Assembly (NCBI RefSeq): GCF_902459465.1
Contig: NC_047062.1
Coordinates: forward strand, 30,436,673-30,500,672
Reading direction: 5' to 3'
Source of the DNA: Asterias rubens
Taxonomy: Eukaryota; Echinodermata; Asteroidea; Forcipulatida; Asteriidae
Length of the DNA stretch: 64,000 bases
A program made the position numbers and the translations under genes. How positions within the stretch are numbered: the first letter of the stretch is position 1; each line of letters begins with the position of its first letter. Of the stretch, positions 30,930 to 43,800 are shown in pieces. The notes below the pieces were generated by a model. It saw only the letters and a list, made by a program, of their open reading frames with translations. It had not been told where the DNA came from and searched no databases.

Positions 30930-32126
30930 CTTGGACTAATACTGTAATATATCACCTTGACAGACATTTAACGACTTGTCCACAAGTCTACCCTAGTACT
31001 TGATAAAATGTTACTGTACTCTTTTTTCCGTGAACTAAAAGTCATCCTTGTAATATATGGATCAAAGAGCCATTCACAGCTTTAATCCACCTCGTTCATA
31101 TTCCCTCCACCATACAATCTAGCCTGTTTAGGAGGAATAAATAAAGTCCACCTTCAGCTCCCAGCTCCCATAAGATTTATTTTTATCTTTATGTTTTCTT
31201 CTTGAAGCCCCCTGACCAAGAGTTGCTTTAGCCTTGTTTGGTGCGAACTTGAATAAAAAAACAACAAACGTTAAATATAGAACCAGAAACATTAAACATG
31301 TTACACTGTAGTACATGTATGTGTTTCTGCATACTAATGTATTTCTGCGTACATGAATGACATTCTACTTTATCGTACTAGGTAAAAATCAATGACCAAC
31401 TACAAAACCACTAGAAATGCTTTTTTACAAAGACTTGTAACCATTTATTAGTGTGGTAAAAACACATGTATTTATTACAAAGTATCATAAAACTACAGAT
31501 CCTTATCTAGTACAGTCATGTTGGTTCGTCTCCAAATGAAAGGAAAGCAAAGCTGGAAGGTTTGAAATGAATCTGGAGAATGCTGTGTGTGTTTGACATG
31601 TAGTTGTCTGGATGCATCTGTTTTGAGGCATTCGTGTGAGCTGCCTTTTTAGCGGTATGGCAAGTATCAGCTTTCTTAGAGCAAGTTCGAGGACACACCA
31701 TGGTTTGGTTGACTATTTTGGCTCAAACCCAGTCTGGTGGACCTTTGTTTGACTTCTGTGGTCGACCATTTGGAACCAGCTTCAGGACCATTGTTATAAT
31801 CCATGGGACTCAATAGTCTGTTTCATGCTAACCATGTGGAAAGCACAGAAGGGAACTATAAACACTACAGCGAAAAAGGCGGAAGGCAGTGGCGTGTTTA
31901 ATACCGTGGTACCGATGGTTGACTAGACTTCCTTATGAGTCATTTGAGTTAGTTTGTCACTGCGCATACATGTACGTTGCTAGGTGGTCAATCACGGGTC
32001 GATTAAACATGCGCACTGGAACTTGTTCACTTTGGTTAATTAAGTCCCATGCTATTGATACTCTTTGTCCACAGCTGACATAGAGGGCGTACACAGTTGT
32101 CACAGATAACATTAAGCCGTTTGCGA
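30930..32126. other. Intergenic, no gene seen
   Basis: No coding exon, tRNA or terminal repeat recognised. Some of it (about 31200-31330 and 31880-32100) has long weak open frames without coding signature. It may be 3' flank of LRR1 (+) or of RTF1 (-). Confidence 0.45.
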
Positions 32127-32308
32127 GTTAGATTTGAATATACATGTAGTCTGAATTATGAATGGGTGCTACCCATAACCTTCATACATGTAACTAGGCA
32201 AATGTTTGCTCCAAATCATGTGACATAGCGACTGTCTCTGGAACTCAAAATTACGCGGTAAGTTGTGACTAAGCAAGTCATTGTACCAGACATTATTTGA
32301 ATCTAACT
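32127..32308. mobile_element. Inverted-repeat element H
   Basis: Starts GTTAGATTTGAATATACATG and ends GTACCAGACATTATTTGAAT CTAAC. A longer copy with a nested MITE is at 52387-52973. Confidence 0.65.
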
Positions 32309-33125
32309 CACATATGGCTTTTTGAGCTTAGAGTTCTTCAAAGGGTTTTATTTGTATAGGCTGGAAGTAAGAAATAGTCTGGTCCTCCCCTTAAAATGAG
32401 TATCGGGACTCTCAATACTCATTATTACTAGTACAGCAGGCAGGGAACATGACCAATGATTCCGACACTATGATAAAGATCCAATGTCTTTTAAAAGACA
32501 AAAGTGTTAAAACTCTGTAAATTGCAAAACACAAAAAAAAAATAGTTTCAAACATTGGGGCCTTCATACATTTAGACAAAAAGTAATTTATAAATGAAAT
32601 AATATGATGTATTGTTTCCTACTGCACTGTACACTGCATATTGCCTTGTCACTTCCTTGAAAAATGTTTCAATTGAGGTTTTTGGGAGTGACACAAGAAA
32701 AGCTTTCATGAAATAAGTTTTTCACAAATTAACTATAGAGTAATCCTCAGTGAAGTTTAATTTAAATTATAAAATGATCAGTACAGTTTACATTTTGCAA
32801 AAACATCCCCCCATCCCCAAAGCAAAGCCAAAACTGATGGATTTGTTACACAAGCAAACAAATAACAAAACTCAGCACTCCAAAATGGGTGCCACATTCA
32901 GGCAGTAATATTTACATGAAAAAAGTTTACATTTTGTACAATTTTGTGAGCACTGAGTGGTGACAACCTGTGGTATGGAAAAGTATGGAAAGCTATGGAA
33001 AGCCTAAAAGATTTGAGCAAAAACAAACAACCCGTAAAAGTTAATTCTTAGAAATTAAAACCTAAAAGATGTAGAATCATGTACCAATGTGTACTAGTGG
33101 ATATTTTGAGTGGTGATCCTGCCCT

Positions 33126-33325
33126 GGGCTCAATTTCATAAACCCTGTAAGCACAGAAAGTGCTCAGCACAGAAAAATGTTGCTTAGCAGGAACAATTTA
33201 CCAGCTGACAATCCACGATGAGTACATAGTTGCAACTGGTATCCCGCAAATTTTTCGCTTAGAAAAGAATTTTGCTATGCAGTATTATATTGTTGCTATT
33301 AAAAACACCACTATGAAATTGGGCA
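33126..33325. mobile_element. MITE family E
   Basis: GGGCTCAATTTCATAAACCC at the left, CACTATGAAATTGGGCAC at the right; internal TGCTTAGCAGGAACAA and GAGTACATAGTTGCAACTGG. 32309-33125 before it shows only AT-rich sequence. Confidence 0.7.
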
Positions 33326-33639
33326 CATGGCCCATGCAGTTTCTACTGTTTATATTTCTGCGCACTGAACGCAACGCACCAAGCATGCTAACTTGCCTAC
33401 AGTTTCTTGTAAGCAAATGAGTAACGCAACAATGCAACTTCAATTGCTTGCCCATTTTGCTTGAAACACACAATTCACCACAGGTTATCACCGAGTGTCA
33501 ATTACAACTTAACTGAACAAACAAAATGTCTATGACAGCATCCGGCCATAAAACAAATAAAATGGCCATACCTTCTCTCAAACTACTGACTTTTTGACAT
33601 AATTAGAAAAAAAAGGTCACATAATTAAAATTATTGATA

Positions 33640-34475
33640 CCACTGAATGCCATGAGTTTGTTAACTACTCTCTTGTACTGGGTGCCATGTTACTACTCGC
33701 TTGTACCACTGGATGTCATGTTTAACTAATCTCTCTTTTCATAATCGCTTGAACCACTGGATGCCATGAGTTTGCTAACTACTCTCTTGTACTGGGTGCC
33801 ATGTTACTACTCGCTTGTACCACTGTATCCCATGAGTTTGTTAACTACTCTCTTGTACTGTGTGCGATGTTACTTCTCTCTTGTACCACTGGATGCCATG
33901 AGTTTGTTAACTACTCTCTTGTACTGTGTGCCATGTTACTACTCGCTTGTACCACTGTATCCCATGAGTTTGTTAACTACTCTCTTGTACTGTGTGCGAT
34001 GTTACTACTCTCTTGTACCACTGGATGCCATGAGTTTAATAACTACTCTTTTGTACTGGATGCCATGTTAAAACTTTCCTGTACCACTGGATGCCATGAG
34101 TTTGTTAACTACTCTGTCGTACTGGGTGCCATGTTACTACTCGCTTGTACCACTGTATGCCATGAGTTTGTTAACTACTCTCTTGTACTGGGTGCCATGT
34201 TACTACTCGCTTGTACCACTGGATGCCATGAGTTTGTTAACTACTCTGTCGTACTGGGTGCCATGTTACTACTCGCTTGTACCACTGTATCCCATGAGTT
34301 TGTTAACTACTCTCTTGTACTGTGTGCGATGTTACTACTCTCTTGTACCACTGGATGCCATGAGTTTAATAACTACTCTTTTGTACTGGATGCCATGTTA
34401 ATACTTTCCTATACCACTGGATGCCATGTAATGTAACTACTCTCTTGAACCACTGGATGCCATGTTATACTCTCT
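33640..34475. repeat. 66-bp minisatellite with 330-bp higher-order period
   Basis: About 12.5 units of 66 bases, each with ATGCCATGAGTTTGTTAACT and TACTCGCTTGTACCACTGG; each unit itself looks like two related 33-base halves. A five-unit block is repeated: CTGGATGCCATGAGTTTAAT occurs at 34021 and at 34351, exactly 330 apart. Because 66 is a multiple of three, two frames stay open for 101-211 codons without coding meaning. It ends about 330 bases from the RTF1 stop and could be in the RTF1 3' UTR. Confidence 0.95.
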
Positions 34476-34803
34476 TGTACCAACTGTACTATTGTACAAG
34501 TGTCAAACTACCCTTTAACTTTAAGCTATGTGTATGAATGACACTGCGGTCTTTGGTCCAAATAGTAAACAAAAGAAGGAGCAGTTTACAAAAAAGACAT
34601 GTTGTCTGTCATCGTGCCCTTACATGTAAAATAATCATAAGCACACCTTGTTAAGTATAATAGTTGCTGTGGTCCAGTGAAAATGAACACATTGATGACG
34701 CAGTGCTAAAACCCCATCACACTGACGCCAGTACAAAATATTGTGTTTTAGAGTGAAAATGCAGAGCGTCCAATTCGGACCAGATGGAAGGTGGTGAGAC
34801 ATT

Positions 34804-37800
34804 TCAGATGAGGCCCCTCATCTTCTTGTACTCGTCCAAGTTAAGGGATCTCCTGGGCGCGCCGTCTTTGCCCAATGCATCGGTGTTGGAGTTCAACGCC
34901 ATGGGACGGGAATCTGCCACATGTAAAAGGAAGGGTTTAGAAGAGCGTACAGAACACAAGTACTTGAAATAGAATGAACTCAAAATGAACTCATCATTTT
35001 TTGTAACTACTTTCTGACTAGTTGACATCATCCAAGTGGTTTGAATGATAGATGAACTATGCCAGCCGGTAGTATATCATGTGGTGAATGCAGATAAACT
35101 AAACCAGCCTGCAGTATGATACCATGCACTGTTAATGCATCTACTTAGTAAACAGTCAACCCTCCTACTGTCTGACCATTCAATATAACTGTGGTTTTGA
35201 ATGACAGATAAACTAAGCCAGCCTGCAGTATGATACCATGCACGGTGATTACATAGTAAACAGTCAACCCTACTACAGTCTGACCATTCAATATCATCCA
35301 CTGTGGTTTTGAATGATAGATAAATTATGCCAGCTTGCAATATGATATCATGATATCATGTGATGTGAATGCATCTACATGTACATGCAGTACACATTCA
35401 ACCCTCCTACTTTCCGACAATTCAATCTCATCCAAGTACTGTGGTTTTGAATAGCAGATAAACTATGCCAGCCTGCAATAATGATATGTTGTGAATGCAA
35501 TGTACATAGAACACAGTCAATCATCCACCTGTCTGACCATTCAATGTCATCCACTGTGGTTCTTTAAAATTGACTTTCTTTTTCCCCCCTGTAATCTTGT
35601 TTTCACTTTCATTCTCACTCGAGCGTAGGACCTAACCAACGGAATGTTGCGTGTCTTTGTTGTCCCGGTCTTTGTTAGTCTTGTGCTTTGTGCTCTGTCT
35701 GTATTAATTCTATTGTATTTGTATTGGATCCTTTCTTTGTATGGGCACTCCCTAACACATGCTGTGCTTACTTGGTTGTTGCCCCCAATCCTCTGCATTT
35801 TTATGTATCACTTTGTAAACATCGTATTTGTATTGATTGAGGAATTGGAAATAAATGTTGTACTGAACTGAACTGAACTAGATGCACTATGCTAGCCTGC
35901 AGTTTAATATCATTTGGTGAATGCATCTTAACAGTGCACAGTCTCTGTACACAAGTTGTGCGCCATACTCAAACCTTGCAGTTAGTGGTTTCAAATGATT
36001 GGTCAACTCACTGGAAAAAGTTACCAATAGTAGGAGGGTTAATTTCCTTAACGAAATATGCAAATGAATGTTTGCCTTATTGGTTAACTTTGAAAACTAA
36101 CCTGAGGTGGAGACGTCTAAATCAATTTTAATGTCGAAATCATGAGCATGGAAGAGGTCCTCCGACAACTTCCTGTCGCCGATCTTGCCCGGTAGAGCTT
36201 CCTGGCTCAACGACTCCATGATGTCATCCTGCAGGAAGGACAGAAGGTGAACCAGAGGTTTATTGAGATGGGGAATGTGGCGTGTCGTGGCCGAGCGAAT
36301 AAAAGCACCAGACTCGAGCCCTGGCGTTTCTGATCAGCAGAGTGTGGATTCGAGTCCCCAGTTGTGATACTTGTGGTCCTTAAGCAAGATACTTGTGTCC
36401 TTAAGCAAGACACTTAACCATTATGATTATTACTGCTTCCTTCGGATGGGATTTACAGCCGTTTGGTGTTGTGTAAACCCAGTACACTTATCGAAAAGAG
36501 AAGGGATTTGCCCCGGTGTTCCCGGTTTGATTGCGCCACAGCACCTTGTAATTTCAAAACTACAATTTCAGACTCAAGATATGGAGCAACAAAACTACAA
36601 TTTCAGACTCAAGACTCAAGATATGGAGCAATGCGCATCTAAGTAACCCTTAAAAAAAAGAGTTGAAACACAACATACATTTACACTGGTAGAATTAGGG
36701 CACTCCATTTATCCGGTAACTAGGCTTATCTCACATTATTGTTGTTGTACATTTTTTGCTGCCAAGTTTATATAAGGCATGGCTCACCTTATATAGGGGG
36801 GAAAAAAAGAAAAAAAAAAAAAAAATCAAAATCAAAATTCAGCCTGATCAATTGATCAATAACCCCCCCCCCCCCCCCCCCCGGATATTACGCGCCTGTA
36901 AGTAATTACCTTCATGGCATTCTCATGTCCCTGTTTCTTGGAGCGTTCCTCCTCCAGTTTCTTCAACAGCTCCGAATTCATCAACATCTCCTCCTTGGCG
37001 GCCTGATTTGATTAAACACACAATAATCATACAATTGAGCAAGTTATACAAAAAAACAAATGCTGAACATTTGTACTGGTTTGTGGATGGGTGAAACACA
37101 CTGAGTATTGGTTTGCCTGTGGTTTTTATAACTGACCAAAAAATTGTAAAACAGTTGGTATTATGTAATGCACAGTAAAGAACCCAGTGTACTTATCGAA
37201 AAGGGAAGGGGTTCACCCGGGTGTTCTTGCAGCCCATTTCACACAACGTTAGGATTAATCCTATCTAGAGTTAGGACGAGTAACTCGTCCTAACTAAGAA
37301 TTAATCTTAAGGTTTACATGTTACAGTGTAAGGCAGGGACTCGCCCTAAGAATAATCCTAAGTTACGCAGAGTTTGGTGAAATCAAGGGCCTGGATTGAT
37401 TGGCAGCGGATTGCGCCACAGCACATTGCAGGCCCGATACTTCACACGGAGGCAACAAAGGCGATTGCCTCCATGCCGCCTGGTTATTGCCTTGGTGCCC
37501 TTGAAATGCTATCCAGTGGAAATTTACAATTTCCTCCTAGCCTTGGTGGCCTTTGCCCATTTCTAAAACAAAGCATACAGGCCTGACAATGTAAACCATT
37601 ACATAAAGGTATTGGTCTCATATACTTCATAAATGTAGCTCCACAATACTTTGTAGGATAACACTGAAGGTCAAAGCACCTTGAGCGTCACTGAGTGACG
37701 GATATGAGCGGTTATTTAAGAAGCCACTATTATTATGAAACTGTCATAGCAATAGCTGAAGCCACCAGTTCAGATACGGCCTTGTTATCTTACAATCAAT

Positions 37801-40800
37801 TGCAAGTCTGCATGGTTTTCTTGACGTGTACCTTTGTGACAAGTTGTGGTCTACACTGTCTTCTTGTGAAGGGGTCAGCTTTGGCATTCAGGGACTCCTT
37901 GATCTCAGTCTTCATGGCTCTCTCTGCCTCTGCTATATTCCGAGTACGATTCCTCTTGTTGATATACCTACAGATAGGAAGATCATGAGGGAAAACTATC
38001 TTTAAAGGCACTGGACACTATTGGTAATTACTCAAAATAATTGTGAGCATCAAAACTTACTTGGTAACAAGCAATGGAGAGCTGTTGCTTTTATAAAACA
38101 CTGTGAGAAGCGGCTCCCTCTGAAGTAACGTAGTTTTCAGAAAGAAGTAATTTTCCACTAAAATATTTGAATTTGATTTCAAGGCCTCAGAATTAGATTT
38201 TGAGGTCTCGAAATCAAGCATTTGAAAGCACACAACTTTGTGTGACAATGGTGTTTTTTCTTCCATTATTTTCTCGCAACTTCGATGACCAATTGAGTTC
38301 AAATTTTACACAGGTTTGTTATTTTGTTCATATGTTGAGATACACCAAGTGTCTTTGACAATTACCAAAGGTGTCCAGTGCCTTAACCTGTACCTGAGAT
38401 TCTTCACAGGCATATGAAAGAACCATAATGTGGTGTGAGGAGGCCGAGTGGTCTAGCGCATGGAACTCAAGTTCTGGTATTGTCAGAGATTGGGTTCAGA
38501 TAACTGACTCGACATAATGAAGTGGCCTCTGTAAGCCAGTGTTCTCCCTTTACAGTGGTCTGCTGGCTAAATTTTAGTTAAACTAAGGACCAATCAAAAT
38601 TTTCTCTAAGGCTGGCTAGTTGGAAAGTGAAATGTGGACTAGTGGAAAAACTGACAGACTAGTGAAATGACAAGCTAAACTGGACCCGCTGGCTCGTCAT
38701 TGAAGAAGTTATGGGCAAACCTTGTAAGGAAAATAAGGTTAATACCAAAACAACAACTGCCAACAAGTTTGCCATTTTATGTATAAAATTATACACAACA
38801 TGACAAATTTGTTGGCTGCTTGTGTTTTGCTTCTTTTTCCGCTCTTACGTGATAGCGTTGACGTTCTTGTTGCGGACTCGGTCCAGCTCTTCAGCTCTTT
38901 CTTCAAGCTCTTCAAGCTGCAGGGAAAACTTCTTGACATCGTCCTCCCTGCCTTCCACTGCTGCCATGTCCTGATCAGATCAACAAACACACAATTGTAT
39001 GACTGGTAATATTAGGCTCAGCATATTATCGCATTGGACATTAGACATGCAGTTACTGTCTGCCCATAGTCTGCCATTTTTGGAGTAAAATTAATTCAGA
39101 TTTGTTCAGATATCAGAGCCTGAAACTTACGCTGGACTGCAAGTCAGACATGCAAGAGTCCTGTGATTTGAGTGTTGAGCCAGTAAACTCACAGGTTTAT
39201 TATTTTGTGCATTTGTTGAGATACACCAAGTGAGAAGACTGGTCTTTGACAGTTACCAAAGGTGTCAAGTGTCTTTAAACTAAAAATGTTTCAATTGATT
39301 TCACAATTTTTAGATTAAGGTTTACAAACCCTGGTCTTGATGAGTGTCGTCTTCTTCTTGGCGTAGTTGCGAGGATTTCTCCTGAATCTCTCTTTTTCTG
39401 CCACACTCTGGAAAAAAGAAATGAAAAAATATCGTCGGGTAATTGTTGGACTCTGATTATGGTGGTATGCCTGATCCCACGTAAAGCATAATCAGTTTAC
39501 TAGTGCGGTCTTTAGTCAAAAAGAGTCAAACACAACATGCTGGTGGACTTTGATGGGTCTAGGGTCGTTTGGTTTAAAAGGAATTAAAAGGAAGACATTG
39601 ATGGTTCTGAAAAGAGCCTGTTGGTTTGTTGTCTACATTTTGTGTTTCAAAGAAATCAAACGAGTGGTCTAGTGGTTAAGACATCAGGGGTGGATTTCAC
39701 AAAGAGTTCAGACTAGTCTTTATCTCGAGTTAGGAACGAGTTACTCATCCTAACTTGGGACTAGCCTTCTCCTAAGAATAGTCCTAAGTAAGGACTAGTC
39801 TTAAGTCTATGTGAAATCGACCCCCGCTCTCGAATGTAGGGGTCATGGTTTTTAATACCACCCGAGCCGACTGTGGATTTTTGTTCATGCAGAAAAGCAC
39901 TGAAGTATAAAGTGTTTTTCACACATGGGTATAAGGGTAAAACCCAATATTTGTTGTGTCATTTCGTATGACAAAGTGGGAGGAGTGTACCTTTTCAATT
40001 TCATCTTCTTGGTAGTTGTGTGACAGAGCTTTCTTTATCTGGTTGTACTTGGTGTCGACTTCCCTCACTGTTGGAAGCTGGAAACCTCCCACCACCATCT
40101 ACATGATGAAACCAAATTTGTGGCAAATTTACTTCTTTCTCGAAAACTGCGTTACTTCAGAGGGAGCCGTTTCTCACAAGGTTTTATACTATCAACAGCT
40201 CCCCATTACTCGTTACCAAGTAAGGTTATATACTAATAATTATTTTGAGAAACTACCAATAGTGTCCACTGCCTTTAAAGTAGGTAGCTGAAATACTTGA
40301 TGCTTCTTAACCTCAACTAGCATAGATATTAAAAAGAGCAAATCAGCTTTAATATCAGACGAAAAAATTCCATGCAATTGAAACATGGCGTAGCACTTAC
40401 ATCTTCTTTCCACTTGCTGAACTCTGTATCCGTGAAATCCTGATTGGAAACAAACTCCAGACGAAAGACTCTCTCTTGCGTCGCATACCTTCAATCAAAA
40501 GAAAGGGATCTCATTTACAGTTTCATGGATTAAGTTTGTCATTGATGAAGTTTAATTTATGTCTTGTTCTTTTTTCAAGGAGAACTTTTAAAGAGAGCTT
40601 TTGATAAGGGAGTATGAAGAACGCTATCTGAACCCTTAAATTACTTAGATGGGCTTTGTTGCCTTTTTCTTGGCCTTGGCTCAAAGTTTTCCCATAGGAG
40701 GTGCCCTTTGCGACAAGAAATTGCCTTGCCCTCTCAAATACATTGTATGAAACTTCCAGGCCTGTAATTTGGGTTTTTAACCCTTATCACTGGTGCAAGC

Positions 40801-43800
40801 GTAAAACCAAAACCATGTTTTTGTTCACAATGATAGACTTACCTTAGGCGGAGACCTTTATTTGTTCGGTTACCGCCTAATTGGTAGACTTTGGCTGTTT
40901 CTACACATTCAGTGATCTCCGCAACCTGCAAGACGGACCAAAATTGAATGAACAAAATGTAAACGACACACGTGATGGTGTAAATGACAGCATGTCATAA
41001 CCAAGCACATCAGACTCAAGCTCCAGTGTTTCTGATCAGCAGAGTGTGGGTTCGAGTCCTGGTCGTGACACTTGTGTCCCCGAGAAACTTAACCATTATT
41101 GCTTTGTCCTTGATGGATCGCAAGGCCATACATCCCGTGTGTTATGTAATGCCGTAAATGAAACCAGTACACTTAAAGTTGCGATACATGTGAGGGGTTC
41201 ACCCTGGTGTTTCTAGCATGGTTTGCGATTCCATATTAACACAGTACACAATTGTGCACAGTTACGTCTGTACCAATTGTGTCGCTACACACAACCAATG
41301 CAGTTGAATAATTTCAAATGATTGGTCAACTCAATGGGAAATGTTACCTAGAATGGAGGGTTAAATACATGTACATTCGTTGATTGAAAATTCATCAAGT
41401 GGTTTCCAGATTAATTTTTGGACTGATGGATGCGCCTTCGAAAATGCAGGCAAGTAATTTATTGACTTATTTAAACAGGGTAGCCTTTTCAGTATTACAA
41501 ACTGTGTACAAACATTAACAAGTAAAAGTTACATATAGTGCTCTACTCAATGTATAGGCCCTAACCTTTATGTTTCTACTACACACTCATTGCCCACTTA
41601 CCCTGTACACTGATCGGCCACCGTTTGCACCAATCCCGATTCGTACAAAACATCCTACCACAGTATCGCCAAAGAACGGCATATGGACCCATCTGTTGAA
41701 CAAACATAAATCATGCAAATACTAATTAACTACTCTTTCCTCCCTCTTCCCACCTTTGATTTTTGTCATTTTTTGTTCTCAACTTCTTGTGGTCAAACCA
41801 GCCTCTTCACTCCAACTCCCTCCCTAGTGTCTCCTTATTTATTAAGAAAATATTATTAGCTGTTGCAAACCACTTACCCCCCAAAAAAGCGAAAAAATTG
41901 TTAATGGCCTGACATTTCGACATTTCTATTGTTTACACATTACTTATTCTTTGTGTTTTTCTGCCTCTTCTCTCTCTACATGTATTCATACTAGTATGTA
42001 TTCCACTAGTATACCTGTATTTGTGTTGTCATTTAGTCTTTGAGGACGACTCTGCTAGTGGCAAAAGGTCAGAAAATTATAGTTAAACAAAATTGGCAAG
42101 TTAGTATTACCTTTCTAGTTTGTGCCTTGATAACCTGATTTTACTGAGCTCTTCTTTTGAAGAAATGAACGTCACTCTTGGGGTGTCATCCTCACTGTTT
42201 GGGAAGAAAATGGAAGAAATGGGGTTGTTATATTTCATCTCATTCTAAGGCACTGGACACAATTGGAAATTACTCAAAAACAAAATTTAGCATTTAACAC
42301 TTACTTGGTACCATCAATGGAGAGCTGCTGATGGAAATGGTATAAAATATTTGAATTGGTAAGAGACCTCAGCTGAGGTCTCAATTTAAAGCCTTTGTGA
42401 AAACACAGAAAATGTAAGACAAGGGTGTTTTTGCTTCCATTATTCTCTCGCAAGATCGACGACCGAGTCGAAATGAGAATCTGCAATCATTTGGTATTTT
42501 TCCTTGACTATTTTAAAATGTTGGATCATATTCTTAAATGAGGACTTTGTCATTTTAATTTGTTTTAATTTTATTTTAATTTTATAAAATCTAAAACAAT
42601 TTCATTTTATAACAAAACCCAAGTGGTTACAATTCATCCTCAGCATAAATATAAAAAAAATTGTCATTTTAATTTTTAGTGAAAATTGCTCAAGCTGACA
42701 ATTTACACGGTGCTATACAAAGAAAGAAAAAAACGCCTTTCGATAACAAAAACAGCAAAAGCCATAAAAACACATCAGCTGATCAGTAATCAATGTGACT
42801 TACTCGTCACGATCGTCGTCCGATCCACCGTAGGATGAACTGCTGGATGAGCTAGAAGCATCATTTTTCTTATCATCCTCTTCATCATCGTCGTCATCAT
42901 CAGAGTAAACGTCACTTGCTCTGAGAGGTTCCCTTCTTGTGACCGGTGTATCTGCTGGAGAGTCCATTCAAGTGGCATTAAAGACACTGGACACTATTGG
43001 TAATTGTTAAAGACCAGTATTCTCACTTGCTAAGTCACATAGTAGGAGGGTTAAACTTTGACTTGCATAGTGCATCTGTCATTCAAGACCACAGTGAATA
43101 GTACTAAATGGTCACAAAGTAGGAGGGTTGACTGTGTAGATTCATTCACCACATGCTATCATATCGCAGGCTGGCATAGTACATTGTACATCTGTCATTC
43201 AAGACCATAGTGGATGATATTGAATGGTCACAAAGTAGGAGGGTTACAACATTGACCCCGACCCTTACCTGATTTCTTCTTCTCCTTCTTCTCTCTCTCA
43301 GCCTTAAGATTAAGGATAGCCTGAGCCTTGCGGTCTTTCTTCTCGTCGATGGTACGTCTTCTCTCCTTAGTAATGTCACTGCGGGAAGCCAGCTGGCGGG
43401 CGCTGTGGCTCAGGATACTGCTGTTTCCTTGCTCCTTGGCGAGCCGATCTCTCTTCTGCCGCTTCTGCTCTCGCTTGGCCTGCCGCAGTTTTCTCTCGAT
43501 CTCAAATCTGTCATTTGTTTGAAAATGTTTACAGAAAGACTTTGTTGTGATTAACTTTTTAAAATGATCCAGCGGAAATCCCTAAACAACAATTAAGTAT
43601 TATCCATTAAACTGCACTGACAAATCACAACTGTGATCACAGGCCTAAAAGTCTGATATGTTAAATCCAATGACAAAATGTAGATAGGTTTTGCCCATTT
43701 GGATTGCTACTTCGTGTATCATATTTTTCAGTTGAATTTAGTATTGCAAGATTCTCAGATGTAGGGACTTTCCCTTATTTTTGGGACATTGGATTCTCCA

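Noticed and set aside
33801..34436. 211-codon open frame (+), and 101-codon frames beside it
   Set aside because: Produced by the 66-bp tandem repeat (a multiple of three); the protein is a pure repeat of the DNA unit and other frames are open as well.
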